Assembly (NCBI GenBank): GCA_039519185.1
Contig: CM076847.1
Coordinates: forward strand, 54,691,708 to 54,755,707
From: Astragalus membranaceus
Lineage: Eukaryota; Streptophyta; Magnoliopsida; Fabales; Fabaceae
Reading direction: 5' to 3'
DNA length: 64,000 bases
Shown here: positions 33,663 to 44,020 of the stretch, in pieces
Layout of the letters: every line of letters begins with the position of its first letter
Position numbering within the stretch: the stretch's first letter is position 1
The notes under the pieces: generated by a model
Database searches by the model: none
Told to the model about the DNA's origin: nothing
The model's input: only the letters and a program-made list of their open reading frames with translations
Program-made: the position numbers and the translations under genes

Positions 33663-36600
33663 CAGTGTAATTTTTCAGCAAACCCTATTGATTTTGTTTT
33701 CGCGATAACTTTTGATCCGGGAGTCCGATTGAGGTGTTCTTTGGTGCGTTGGAAACCTTATTAACAGGGATAATCATATATGAAATCAAATATTTACAAT
33801 GTTCTGTTTTGGTAGTCAGGACTGTTAAGGAAAAACCGTACATTAGTAGAACGCGAGTGTACACATGTCAATTCGTACAAGTCAAGATAAGAAATGTTTA
33901 ATTCAAAGACAAGATACCTTCCCTTGAGGAAGGGTAACGGTACATGAATGAAATTGAAACGGCCCAATGCGGGTACATGCAAATATAATATATAGTAAAT
34001 ACAAGAGGATAAGGGTGACGACCCTTAGAGGATTAGCATACTAGGGGAGGGGAAGTCATGAGCCCCAAAACCTAGACTCAAGAGGTTTCGCCCACTAGAA
34101 ATAGCGGGATGGGTTCACCGAAGCCAAAGAAGTGCCTATAAAATAGGTAGGCCGAGGTGTTATGCTAAGATCATGGAAAGAAATGTAATGCGTAGTTGCT
34201 TAGTAGGGCTACAAATTACAAGAGGTAAAATATGATATGCTTCATGTGTCGCTTAGGAGGGCCATGAGCATAAAAGTTACATGAAATTAATATATGTCCA
34301 CGTGGTCGCTTATTAGGGCCACGAGCTCATAGTAAAGCATAATGAACCGCTAGAGTTAGTAAGGGGTCTCGATAGGACTCACTGAGATAATGTTTATCTC
34401 ACCCTTCATAATTGTGGTTTTTACAGAGAAACAGGGGAAAGCAAAGGCGACGAAGCACGGTTAGCCGGTGCGACTCATGGAATTATGGGAAATTGGATTT
34501 CCTGTTTAGCCCTTTGTATTTTTATTTAGTTATGTCACCGATTGTATGACTTTCACTGTTTAAGTTGTAAAATCGTTTCCGCTACTTTATGTTTTGAGTA
34601 TTGAACACCAGGATTATGTACAAGTCTTAAGTTTTGAAACTTGAGCATTTTCAGGAAGTTAATGAGGTTCAGAGAACCATTTGATATGTATTATTGAAAG
34701 TTTTAGTTGTGTTCAATATTGTTGCACCCCGAAAAATCCATGTTTGGGTTTCTCAATGTACAACGTGGAAAAATTTTGGAGCCGCCACCAATATTTTAAT
34801 TTTAAGACCAAAACATTGAAAAAAGGTCTTTTGGACAAGGCGGATGGTCTTTTGAAAACTAGAGATATAGGTTCGGGGGTCGATTACGTGTGAGGAAGGT
34901 GTTAGCACCTCACGCGTCCTTTCTACCGAAAGGGAACCTCTAACTAAATGTGTGGTTTTAACATTTGATTTGAAGAATATCTAGGTTTGCCATTTATTTG
35001 AAGAATGAATGGGAAAACTTAACAAAAATTTTATTTTTGGCGAGAAAAGGGAAAAAAAAAAAGGGTTTTTAGAAAAAGTGCTTGACGGGACATGGCCCGC
35101 TCCTACGTATCTCCCGGTGCGATGGAGAATTCAAAGCTACGTAGTTCTTGGTGTCTTTTTGAAAAGTTTTTGTTTTTTATCTTTTTTGGTGAGTTTTTGA
35201 AATAGGACGAGCATTAGTGAATGATCAAACTAGCAGAGGCTATGATGAATCACTACTAGATACTCAAAAAAAGAGAGTTGTACCGCTAGTCAAACGAACA
35301 AAGGTTCTGGTGGACTATTGATAACAACTCGTTTTTATTATCTTTTTTGAAAGTGATTTTCGAAAGAGATTGATTTGCACGATGATCAAACTAACAAAGG
35401 TTATGATGGATCATCGTTTATTATTCTTATGAGAAAAGGGGCATTGCCACTAATAGCTAAACGAACAAAGGCTCTGATGAGCTACTAGCAACAATGGGTT
35501 TGAAAATGATTTTTTTGTTTGTTTTATGAAAAGGATTTGTTTATAGTTGCGAAAAGAATTTTTATTTGTTGCGCTTGACGAGAACGAGACTCGCTCCTAC
35601 GTATCCCAAATGGGAATCAAAGCGACGTAGTTCTAATGAAAATGTTTTTGAAGGGGTTTTAAAGGGGAAGAGTTTTCATAACGATCAAGCAAGCAAAGGC
35701 TTTGAGCGATCATTACTAATAACTCTTGATGGCGTTCATGACTCGTATTAATTGGAAAAGAGTTCGAAAGATTACTAATAACTCTTTGAGTGATAGTCAC
35801 TAATAACTCGTATTAATTGGAAAAGAGTTCGAAAGATTTTTGGAAAAAAAGGGTGAAGGTACTATCAATGATTGATTGCAAAAGATCAAGCACATTCAAT
35901 AATCACGAAATCATGTATATGTTGAACATTTAATCAAGACTAAATATGCCAATATGATCAAAAGACCCACTTATCAGGGATGCAAGGTAAAGTTCTCAAA
36001 GCAAGTGTGTGTGTGTAGGAAGGAGTGTATTTACCCTAATGACTCTATGCTACAACAGGCATGTAGACTTACGTCTTCATTAGGACAAAGATTTCTCAAT
36101 AACATGAACAAAAGGGGAAATTGCATCAAGGCTAAGGTAAGCCTATCCTTTGCATTCATGAATAAGTGCCCAAAGGCTAGTAATCAAAGAGGAGGGAGCA
36201 TCAAGGTTTTGGGTAACCTATCCTTTGCAATACCCCGTAGTCCTTAAACCATAAACCTAACTATCTTTTTTTTATTAAGAAGTTAAAAAAAGGGAGGTTG
36301 AATCATCTGAAACCATCTTCACCACTTAGAACATGATGCACTAGGCATAAGTGGGAATCATATGGTTCATCATCAACAATGGACAATAATATACAAGAAC
36401 AAGTAAATAGACACTAAGGCTAAGTTAAATCACATAGGGCAATTTTGGCACGGATCATAATAATTAAATATTAACAAATGTAAAGACAGAAATACCTCTA
36501 ATGAAGGCAGATGTTACAACTTGAAGAATGCAACCCCAACTAACTCTTGCAGAAGATCAGCTCAGACGGACCAACGGAACGAATAGAGCAAAAATAAAGC

Positions 36601-36706
36601 GTAGAAGAGTTTTTTTCTAAAATGTGAGAGATTTCGAAAAATGGGTTCCCTCCTGGAAATGAGATTTGTGAAATTGTCCTCCCCCCAGATTTGAAAAAGA
36701 GGTGCC

Positions 36707-36714
36707 TATTTATA
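36707..36714 (-). promoter_or_regulatory. TATA box of E8 (TATAAATA on minus strand)
   Basis: It lies in the context CCTATAAATAGGC, about 36 bases from the nearest ATCGAT. E4 has the same box with a 41-base gap. Confidence 0.75.
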
Positions 36715-36750
36715 GGAAAATAGATTTGATCTATTTTAGGAAATGGAGTA

Positions 36751-37427
36751 ATCGATTAGTTGCTTAAATCAATTGGTATGCATAATCGATTAGGTGCCTT
36801 GGATTTCAGAGTCAATAATCGATTATGTGCCTTGGATTTCAGAGTCAATAATCGATTATGTGCCTTGGATCTCAGAGTCAATAATCGATTAGGTGCCTTG
36901 GATTTCAGAGTCAATAATCGATTATGTGCCTTGGATTTCAGAGTCAATAATCAATTAGGTGCCTTGGATTTCAGAGTCAATAATCGATTAGGTACCTTGG
37001 ATAATCGATTAGGCACTTTCCAAAACCATAAGAAACTTTCCAAAATAAGTGATAATCGATTATGGTGTGTAGTTAAAAGGATGGATAATCGATTATGCCT
37101 CTGAACATTTTTCAGGAGGATAATCGATTATAGACTTGGTATAATCGATTAGGTGCTTCCAAAAGATCTTACTAATCGATTATGTGCTTCAATGAAACAA
37201 GGAAATAATCGATTAGTGGCTTTACAAAATGAGAGAAGAGTAATCGATTATTGGCTTCCTAAAACATAGGAATCGATTATTGCCTTATAGGAAAAAAGGA
37301 AAGAAATCGATTATGAAGTAGAATGAGAGAATGAATCGATTATTAGCTTGAATATACTAGAGAGGAAATCGATTTCTTCTAATTTTTGGAAGCAATGTGA
37401 ATCAAATATAGTCTTTGTAAAATCGAT
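36751..37427 (-). repeat. ATCGAT array in E8, partly a 33-bp minisatellite
   Basis: ATCGAT starts at 36751, 36785, 36818, 36851, 36884, 36917, 36983, 37004, 37055, 37088, 37123, 37144, 37175, 37208, 37243, 37272, 37306, 37335, 37368 and 37422, with a mutated site at 36950. From 36785 to 36983 the unit is an exact 33-base repeat around GTGCCTTGGATTTCAGAGTC. Further away only the motif and spacing are kept. Because 33 is a multiple of three the repeat stays open in both directions (RVNNRLGALDF), which is not a gene. Confidence 0.93.
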
Positions 37428-37822
37428 TTTATGCTTCTAAAAAATATTTTCACAAGTTTTGTGCTTGTCCTATTTAATCTTGCATGCATGAGGTTTGTTT
37501 AAAACATATTTTCATGCAAAATTATTTTTATGAAAAACATTTGTGAGGAATGATAAAAATGCCCTTTTTGACCCTAAAACCCTAATTTACCCAAAAAGGG
37601 CATTCTAACCCTAAAAATGATTTCAAAAACGTTGGAGCGGTTTCTAGGACCCAAAATGCAATGCATAATTTATTTATTTTTTTGTGTGGAAAATTAGGGT
37701 TTGGACCTAAGCCGGACAAAATTGGGGTATGACAAATATTTCAATATAAGGAAGTTACACTGATGTATGTCATTTAGTTCATTTCGGTGATTCTACAAGT
37801 TAGAATTTATCGGGGTGTTACA

Positions 37823-38098
37823 GTGCCTGAGTCTGTAAAGGTTTCCAAGGCACCCGTAAGCCTTGTTGTGTTAGTGGAAAATCTCACAAGGGTGTGAGGA
37901 CTGGACGTAGGTCACTGCGAGGTGACCGAACCAGGATAAATCTCTGCGTGCTTTATTGCTTTGTTTTCTAATTCCTTCGCTTCCACTTAACCTGCGCGAA
38001 AATTGATCTAAGTCATTGAATATGGGAAAAAGTTTTCAAAAGTTTTAAATCTCAATTCACCCCCCCCCCCCTCTTGAGACTGAAGCCACTTGGCAACA
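37823..38098 (+). repeat. E4 3' LTR, right part
   Basis: It resumes at GTGCCTGAGTCTG and ends TTGGCAACA, followed by the GTACC duplication (38099-38103). A run of 12 C residues replaces CCCCCACTC in the 5' copy. Confidence 0.93.
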
Positions 38099-38103
38099 GT
38101 ACC

Positions 38104-38523
38104 AACATGTGTCGCTTCCAGACAGTCCCAAATTTCTTTGGCTTTCTGACATCCTTTCACCCTTCCATACTCTTCTTCACATAGAGATAGGTGAAGAATA
38201 TTCATTGCTTTGGCATTGAGAGATATTTTTTCTAGCTCAGACTTTCTCAACTCACTCAAGTCAATGGCATAAATATCTTCAATAGGTACTTCCTCAGCTT
38301 TACCAGTAGCTTGAGATTTAGTTGTATCTCCCTCAACAACAACACCAGGTTTAGTAATCTTGAATCTCATAGGAGTGAGTGGTCCATCAACAATGATCCT
38401 CCATAAAGTGATATCTATAGCCTGCACATGAGATTTCATTCGACTACTCCAGTAGTCATAGTTAGTCCCATCGAACAGGGGTGGCCTATTGAAGGACATC
38501 CCCTCTTTCATAAATGAACCCAT
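38104..38523 (-). pseudogene. E3 gag, N-terminal part
   Basis: The minus-strand frame starts MGSFMKEGMSFNRPPLF (38523) and continues with FDGTNYDYWSSRM, typical of SIRE-like gag, to WDCLEATHVGT at the GTACC site. Upstream in-frame Met codons exist, but this start is favoured by position after the primer-binding site and by family wording. It joins the C-terminal part at 8401 in frame. Confidence 0.88.
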
Positions 38524-38565
38524 AGTAAAAAATTGCAAGATGTTAAGCTCTATATGCAATTTCTA

Positions 38566-38577
38566 GCTCTGATACCA
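38566..38577 (-). promoter_or_regulatory. E3 primer-binding site (initiator tRNA-Met)
   Basis: The complement of TGGTATCAGAGC lies two bases from the end of the 5' LTR. Confidence 0.92.
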
Positions 38578-38579
38578 AT

Positions 38580-39371
38580 TGTTGGACTATATGATAACCT
38601 TAGAGGGGGGGTGAATAAGGGTTTTTCACGTGAGAGGGAATACGATGCACAACTCAAAAATCAAAGAAAAGAACTCTCACCGTCATATTGTTTCTTCAAG
38701 TTCTTCATCGTTAAATCCAAATAACTAATCTCTCTCAACTACTATACTGTTATACTGCTTGAGTGATTCGATCATAGTTTTTCAGTTGTATTCATCTATT
38801 ACTTGGTTGTTGTGAAATCCTGGGAAGTGTTCTTGGGTAATTAAATCGGGGATATTGAGTTGTTAGCGAAATCCTTAGCGGGGAGCTCGGGTTCTCAATT
38901 TGGGGAAAATTGAGATTGGTGTGGTAGCTATAGGGAAGTTGCTTGCTTGTAAGACGTTGAAGAAGTTCTTCTCATATAGTGGTTGTTATCAAGTCCAAAG
39001 GTTTCAAATCCGGAGGCCGAGGACGTAGGGCTTTTATCTCGAACCTCGTAAAAATTACGGTGTATCTCTTTCCCTTCTCTTTACTTTGTTTTTCGTTTAT
39101 ATTTGTTTATTGTTATATTTGATATCATTGCACTGCATTCAATATCACTATTTTTTTATCGTTATATTTGATAATAGTGTGGTTAGCTCTCAATATCACT
39201 GTAACTGGTTCTGTCATAGTTATTGCTTGCTTAGGTATTGCATATAGTTTAAATCCTATATTCCACATCCGATTTAAACGTGCATCGTTAATTTTTTGAA
39301 AATTAAAAAGATTTCAATTTTAGCGTATAACCTTATTCACCCCCCCTCTAAGGTTATCATATAGTCCAACA
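38580..39371 (-). repeat. E3 5' LTR (792 bp) with 41-bp perfect inverted ends
   Basis: Bounded by TGTTGGACTATATG and its reverse complement. The first 41 bases (38580-38620) and last 41 (39331-39371) are exact reverse complements, including a run of seven G facing seven C. The primer-binding site marks the left side as the 3' end of the LTR on the minus strand. It is not related in sequence to the truncated LTR at the other end of E3. Confidence 0.85.
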
Positions 39372-39719
39372 CTATATTACTACTAATTATCACATAATAC
39401 TATCATATCAAGGGATATAACATTTGGTAATATGCATGCATGTTTTCATAGTCTTCGAGACTTAGATATTTCATATATTCGTACCACACAAATCATGTAC
39501 TCAATATAAATAATTTCTGCAGATCAATATAAGACTTTGTTTTTCAAAAGAATTTATTTAAATATATTTCTTTTTATCTTGAATCCTTCTGGGATTTTCC
39601 ATGTGGCGGTCACCTACAAGTTCAACCTCAAAATCCATCAGATATAATTTGAGGTCATTCATCTAGAGCTCTTTCTTTGAACAGTCTATAATTTTTTTTT
39701 TGCAAGCTCTTTAGGAGTT

Positions 39720-40190
39720 TCGATGATATTTATGTCATCAACATAGACATCACTTATAGAAAAAAAAATTCCAAATATTTTCATAAAACTATATGGGCAA
39801 GTGATCTCATTTTTGTATCCCTCATTTAGAATATAAATTTAGACGATTATACCATATGTGTTCAAATTATATTATCTCATGTAGGGATTAATTGAATTTG
39901 AGTAATCATCTCGAGAATCCAAAAAATATGTATTGGAATATTAATCTTTCAGAGACCTTCAAATAATTATAACTATCAAATGAGTCATACAAATAAATCG
40001 TAGCAACATTCATCTTGTGAAATTTGAGCTCTTCATGTGCTACAAGACTAATAAAGTACTGAAAAGTACTTGCATCCAACCTTGAGCAACATGTCGAGCT
40101 TTGGATCTCACAATTTCACCATCCTCATTCTGGTTTTGCACAAATACTCGTTTGTATCCAGCTGGTTTCACATCTTAAGGTGTTTGGACT
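39720..40190 (-). pseudogene. E9 reverse transcriptase fragments
   Basis: On the minus strand, DVYVDDINIIETPKEL is encoded around 39713-39760, containing the YVDD active site. Further right, QTPKDVKPAGYKRVFVQNQ and EIVRSKARHVAQG (about 40060-40190) form the N-terminal reverse transcriptase blocks. The space between is too short for a whole domain, so a deletion separates them. Confidence 0.8.
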
Positions 40191-40288
40191 ACAAGTCCTA
40201 TTTTTAATTGCATCTTTCTATTTTGGCCAATTCTTAATATTTGATAGACTTTGATTCATGATCTCGCTATTATTTATCACATTTAGCA

Positions 40289-40534
40289 CTATAAAACATC
40301 GTCAATATTGACTTCGTTTCGGTTCCATCGTATATCATTCTTGACAAAATTCATTGAGATCTCTTTAACTTCAGACTTTTTCAGGTACCTTATTAGTTCT
40401 TCTGGAACTGAAATGTGAATTATGTCTGAAGAATCTTTTACAGTTTTTATATCCTTGCTTGGACCATCTTTCATTTTAGCTCCTTTTCTTGTTCGAGGAT
40501 TTTGTTTAATCTTTGGAACCGATTGGTCTACCAC
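40289..40534 (-). pseudogene. E9 integrase/reverse transcriptase linker fragment
   Basis: An 81-codon frame (PKIKQNPRTRKGAK, SVPEELIRYL, ISMNFVKNDIRWNRNE) resembles the linker between integrase and reverse transcriptase in some plant copia elements. No catalytic residues are expected here. It is placed correctly between the two neighbouring domains. Confidence 0.65.
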
Positions 40535-40829
40535 ACTTCAGGCGCGTTTGAGACTCATTTGTAATATTCGATTGTCCAGCAGGGACATCCATTTTGTCGA
40601 AGCATTAGCATCTGATATGTATGATTTGGTCACACTTTGGATCAGTGAATGCACTTGATAGATGGTTTTCTAAGCTTTGCAAATGAACTATATTTTGAAC
40701 TTCTAGTTCTCATGCTTTAGTTTCAGGATCAAGATGAGACAATGATAATTCATCCCTATTCATTTTTTTTCCAGCTGCTTAATCTCTCCCCCCTAATGTT
40801 GAGAAATCAAATGATAATCATAAAATTGG

Positions 40830-41400
40830 TGTATAGACAAGTCTCCAATTGTTGGCTCATACTTTATTATACATGGAGATTTATATCCAATATATTCTCA
40901 AAATGCTTTGAGGACCCATCATAGTGCATTATAAGTGAAGAAAACCAAATTCTATGATGGGAAAAATTAGATTCATGACCAAAAACCAAATGTATAGGGG
41001 AAGAGCTGTGATAACTTGTTAGCTTGATGCGAATCAATGTTGCAATTGCCTATTCTCAAGTAGAAATTGGAAAGTCTTATCTCATAGGTATTGGTCATAT
41101 CACTAACTTTAGACGTCTAGAGAATGGTTCTTCAAGACCATGAACATATGCTACGTGATGTCCAATATCAATTGTAATAGACATACAATACTCGTCAGAT
41201 GTTGTCTAGATAATTTAGAAAAAGGAGCTCTTATTGAAGTTAAAGTAGCGAACAATCTCACAAACTTCCGGTTGTGATTCGATGACAAATACATATGTGT
41301 CCATTTAGTTGATGCATCAATTAAAATCATAAAATATCTAAATGGTCCACATGGTGGGTGTATTAGCCCACAAATATCACCATATGTATTCATTCTAAAA
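40830..41400 (-). pseudogene. E9 integrase fragments
   Basis: The N-terminal core reads GDICGLIHPPCGPFRYFM and LIDASTKWTHMYL (41280-41393). After a frame change come CMSITIDIGHHVAYVHG and ISTWE (about 41030-41200), then a C-terminal HLVFGHESNFSHHRI-like piece at 40930-40990. Stops occur inside, and the conserved acidic residues are partly lost. Confidence 0.78.
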
Positions 41401-41443
41401 ATTTGAGATATCCACTTCCAATTTTTGTGTGGTGATGGTCTAA

Positions 41444-41887
41444 TTATAAACTTCCCTTGTGAACAAAAGATACAAGAGAAGTTGAGAACTTATTAGATCG
41501 AAGAATCTTCTGGTTCTTCAATTGATGACCACATGAATCTTCAATTATTTTTCGCATCATTAGACTTGGGATGGCCCAACCAGTCTCGCCAAGCAACAAA
41601 TGTATTTTGTTTTTTAAACTTCTGCTGTATAATATGTGCTTCAATTCCACCGATATAATTGTAGTACAAACTAGAAAAAAAGTGGACAAATTTTCCATTA
41701 CACTTATTTTATCCAAAGTATGTCTCGCTATATAAATATATTCAATATCTTTTTCATTTCTTGTTACAATATGATATCCATTTGTATGAATATCCTTAAA
41801 ACTTAACAAATTTCTACGAGACTTAGGGGAATACAATGAATTCTCAATGTGTAAAGTTAGATAATCAAAATAATAAACTTGATTCAT
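41444..41887 (-). pseudogene. E9 GAG-pre-integrase fragment
   Basis: A 147-codon frame carries NSLYSPKSRRNLLSFKDI, NGYHIVTRNEKDIEYIYI and MMRKIIEDSCGHQLKNQKIL, wording typical of the region between protease and integrase in copia elements. The His and Cys residues of the zinc-binding site are only partly recognisable. Confidence 0.82.
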
Positions 41888-41889
41888 TT

Positions 41890-42400
41890 GTGAAATTATA
41901 TATAGAAACAGCTATTTGTGCAATCCTTCAGGGATGCTTGAATAATGGATTTACTGTTCTTCAGGAAACGTATCACAAATTTTCATCAACAATCACATTT
42001 CATTTGTTCTTCAGGAACTATATCTCAAATCTAACGATGCCAATAAAATATCATGCTATGAGCAATCTTTAATGAGCTTGAACATTTTTTTTGAGTTCTT
42101 CAAGAACTATATAACAAACTTTCATACTTGTAGCAATCCTATAACAAACTTTCATACTTTCAGTTATTTGTACAATCTATCTGGGTTGCTTGAATGATGA
42201 ATTTTTCTGGAATTCATCATGAATATAGACAAACACGGTATGCTTCAATATTAAGTTCTTTGTGCATCATTGTTGGATGCTTGAATAATGAATTATTCGT
42301 GAATTTATCAAAAAGAGTCAAATATGATAATCGTCTTTATGCAATCCAACAAGGATGCTTGAATGTTGAATTCTTCGTGAATTCATCAACAAAATAAAAC
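41890..42400. repeat. Degenerate repeat in E9 (GCTTGAAT / TTCTTCAGGAAC phrases)
   Basis: Phrases like GGATGCTTGAATAATGAAT and GTTCTTCAGGAAC recur five or more times at irregular spacing of about 60-120 bases. It separates the pre-integrase and protease parts of E9 and could be an expansion inside the relic. The limits are rough. Confidence 0.5.
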
Positions 42401-42519
42401 ATCATAACATGATAATAAGTTAGATTGTTTTTTGGTGCTATGATAATAAGTTAGATTAACTATAAGATAGTAGAAGAAAACATATCTTTTTCAAATTGCC
42501 TCCAAGCTAACATTGGTTT

Positions 42520-43080
42520 CTCGCTTCACTAAATAAGAGAAATATTTCGTTATCCTTTAAAATTGTCTGGGTAGTTCTGCTATCAACGAGACAGATATGT
42601 CCATTAGGATCGGTAAAGAAGTCAACAACATCTAAGTGAGTAACATCCATTTTTTTATCTTTTTTTTTAAGTAATACGAGATCAACAAGATGTTTTGGTG
42701 TACAAGAGGTACAACCCGAATAATCTTTGCTTCCTAAACGATAGCAAATATTTTTATTTTTGCTACTCTGGCCACTTTTTCATTCTTTTCATAATTTTTC
42801 CATTTATGGTAAAACAAATTACAGTGTTCTTGCAATTTCTATGTGATTAGTATCAAGACCACAACCACGGGTTTTACCATAGTGATCGTGTGTTAATACA
42901 TTCACTTCTGGGAATGAAGCAGTACTAGTGGGATTTTACTATTCCTTTTCATTAAAAATTCATTATTTTGTTATCCAGTGTTGCTACATTCACTTCTGTA
43001 AATGTAGCAGTACTAGTAGGATGAGCCTCATGATATTCTAATGAGTTTTAGTGGAAGGTGCAACAATACCATAGTCAAGT
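42520..43080 (-). pseudogene. E9 protease and gag end relics
   Basis: On the minus strand, GHICLVDSRTTQTILKDNEI (about 42530-42610) is the protease with DS(R)T in place of the usual DSGT. Next to it CYRLGSKDYSGCTSCTPKHL is a decayed zinc knuckle (about 42680-42760). HEAHPTSTATFTEVNVATL (about 42980-43050) is a gag tail. Frames are broken between them. Confidence 0.72.
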
Positions 43081-43090
43081 AATAGTATTT

Positions 43091-43552
43091 TGGATAGTGT
43101 ATAAGAGGACATATTACAATATTATATTGCATTTTCCCATGAATTTAAAATCAACATAAGCAACATGTCATCACATAATTGAAGTTTTATTACTGATGTA
43201 TATAATCAACATGTCAGTGAAGGAATATTAAGGAACACTTTACTAAGCAATAATACAATCAACAACTAAAATCCTTCAAGAGAAAAATGACAATCAAAAC
43301 ATATTAGCAAAATGGAAAACCAAGATTTAAAACACAATTATAAGTGAGAGGGAAGTAAAGGGGCAACTAATGAAATAATATTATAATCTAAGGGAAATCC
43401 ATGCGACAATAGCATTAGGGCTTCAAAGATCAAAATCTAAAAAATGATCAAACCTTTGCACACAACATACTAGAAGAAAATGGTAAATCAAAATAACATA
43501 CTAGATAAATCTGTAAATGGCCAGAGACATAGCCACCTCTTTCAATCAAACT
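43091..43552. other. Unassigned AT-rich sequence
   Basis: No domain, LTR end or clear repeat found. It may be the 5' leader side of E9 or old intergenic sequence. Confidence 0.5.
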
Positions 43553-43765
43553 AAATAACAAAGGCATAAAGAAAATGGTAACCATATAATAGGTAGTGTC
43601 ATGGGAGTCTTTTGATATATGGTACAGATTTATCTAGTATAAATAACAAAGGAATAAAGAAAATCGTAACAATATAATACAAGTAGTACCAGGGGAGTCT
43701 TTTCCTATATGGTTCAGATTTATCTAGTATAAATAACAAAGACATAAAGAAAATGGTAATCGCTT
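43553..43765. repeat. Tandem repeat, ~89 bp, 2.4 copies
   Basis: AAATAACAAAGGCATAAAG-like starts occur at 43553, 43641 and 43731, giving periods of 88 and 90 bases. Each unit ends GGTACAGATTTATCTAGT or a close variant. No coding potential. Confidence 0.88.
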
Positions 43766-44020
43766 TTTGGAGATACAATTTTTCTGCAATTCCTATTATG
43801 GGATCCTTGTATTACATTTTTTCTGCTAATCGATAACAACTAAGAGTTATTCATATATTAATCGGTAAGTGTACAAACCAAAATTATTCTAGAAATCTTT
43901 CTCGATTATTATTTTACAGAATGTATAGTAGTAACAACTCACAAATAAATGTGGGATGGATAAAGCAAATCGATCCATATAATTACGAGATGAGAATTGC
44001 ACAAATCGTCCCATACTACA
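43766..44020. other. Unassigned sequence left of E10
   Basis: Nothing recognisable, apart from the CTACA target-site copy of E10 at 44016-44020. Confidence 0.5.

Larger units (their letters stand above)
34720..37734 (-). mobile_element. E8: solo LTR (3.02 kb), possibly Ogre/Tat-like, with E4-like promoter
   Basis: AATAT flanks it (34715-34719 and 37735-37739). Minus orientation is inferred from a TATAAATA box readable on that strand (complement at 36707-36714), just downstream of an ATCGAT array. On the minus strand it starts TGTCATACCCCAATTTTGTC and ends TTTTTCGGGGTGCAACA. The 3' part contains phrases I recall from Ogre/Tat LTRs (GGTGGCGGCTCC and GTGAGGTGCTAACACC), but the family is uncertain. 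A block of about 145 bases downstream of its TATA box is very similar to E4 9283-9427. Confidence 0.85.
31823..37822 (+). mobile_element. E7: solo LTR (about 2.99 kb net), Ty3 type, containing E8
   Basis: GTGCC occurs at 31818-31822 and 37823-37827. The element begins AGTAACATCCCC (the first base of the expected TGTAAC is changed) and ends CGGGGTGTTACA, with no primer-binding site or coding region. Plus orientation is suggested by the order of segments relative to E1 (an 'aggactcactgagat' and 'gtttatctcaccc' part before the 3' end). A GC block with the perfect palindrome GCGTCGCGACGC-like motifs lies at 33556-33662. E8 is inserted at 34719. Its small open frames have no domains. Confidence 0.87.
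8402..38098 (+). mobile_element. E4: SIRE/Maximus-like Ty1-copia retrotransposon, full length but filled with insertions
   Basis: A complete element by structure: 5' LTR 8402-9884, primer-binding site 9887-9898, gag 9937-11558, pol 11563-14337, polypurine tract 30656-30669 and 3' LTR 30670-31822 plus 37823-38098, flanked by GTACC. E5 (with E6) sits in its 3' untranslated part, and E7 (with E8) in its 3' LTR. Without these insertions it would be about 7.6 kb. Its pol has an in-frame loss of the integrase C-terminal region and single stops, so it is not autonomous. Assignment to the SIRE/Maximus group rests on the two-knuckle gag and motif wording. Confidence 0.93.
3624..39371 (-). mobile_element. 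E3: Ty1-copia retrotransposon, minus strand, split by E4
   Basis: Reading on the minus strand, the element runs from a 5' LTR (38580-39371) through a primer-binding site and the gag start (38523), is interrupted at 38103/8401 by E4, and continues through gag, protease, integrase, reverse transcriptase and RNase H to a polypurine tract (3741-3753) and truncated 3' LTR (3624-3738). The duplication GTACC on both sides of E4 lets the two gag halves be rejoined conceptually. Coding parts have stops and local rearrangements, so it is dead. The two LTR ends do not match each other in sequence, which is unexplained. Confidence 0.85.
39372..43090 (-). mobile_element. E9: decayed Ty1-copia relic, minus strand
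   Basis: Pieces of a copia polyprotein appear in the right order on the minus strand: gag end and zinc-knuckle relic (about 42650-43080), protease (42520-42650), pre-integrase (41444-41887), integrase (40830-41400), linker and reverse transcriptase start (40020-40534) and YVDD (39734-39745). Many stops and frameshifts separate them. No LTRs or target duplication are visible. Its motif wording differs from E3/E4, so it is a different lineage and probably the oldest element here. The 39372-39700 part shows no clear feature. Confidence 0.8.

Noticed and set aside
36751..37104. Open frames of about 60-115 codons in both directions with an 11-residue repeat (RVNNRLGALDF).
   Set aside because: Produced by a 33-base non-coding repeat inside a solo LTR.
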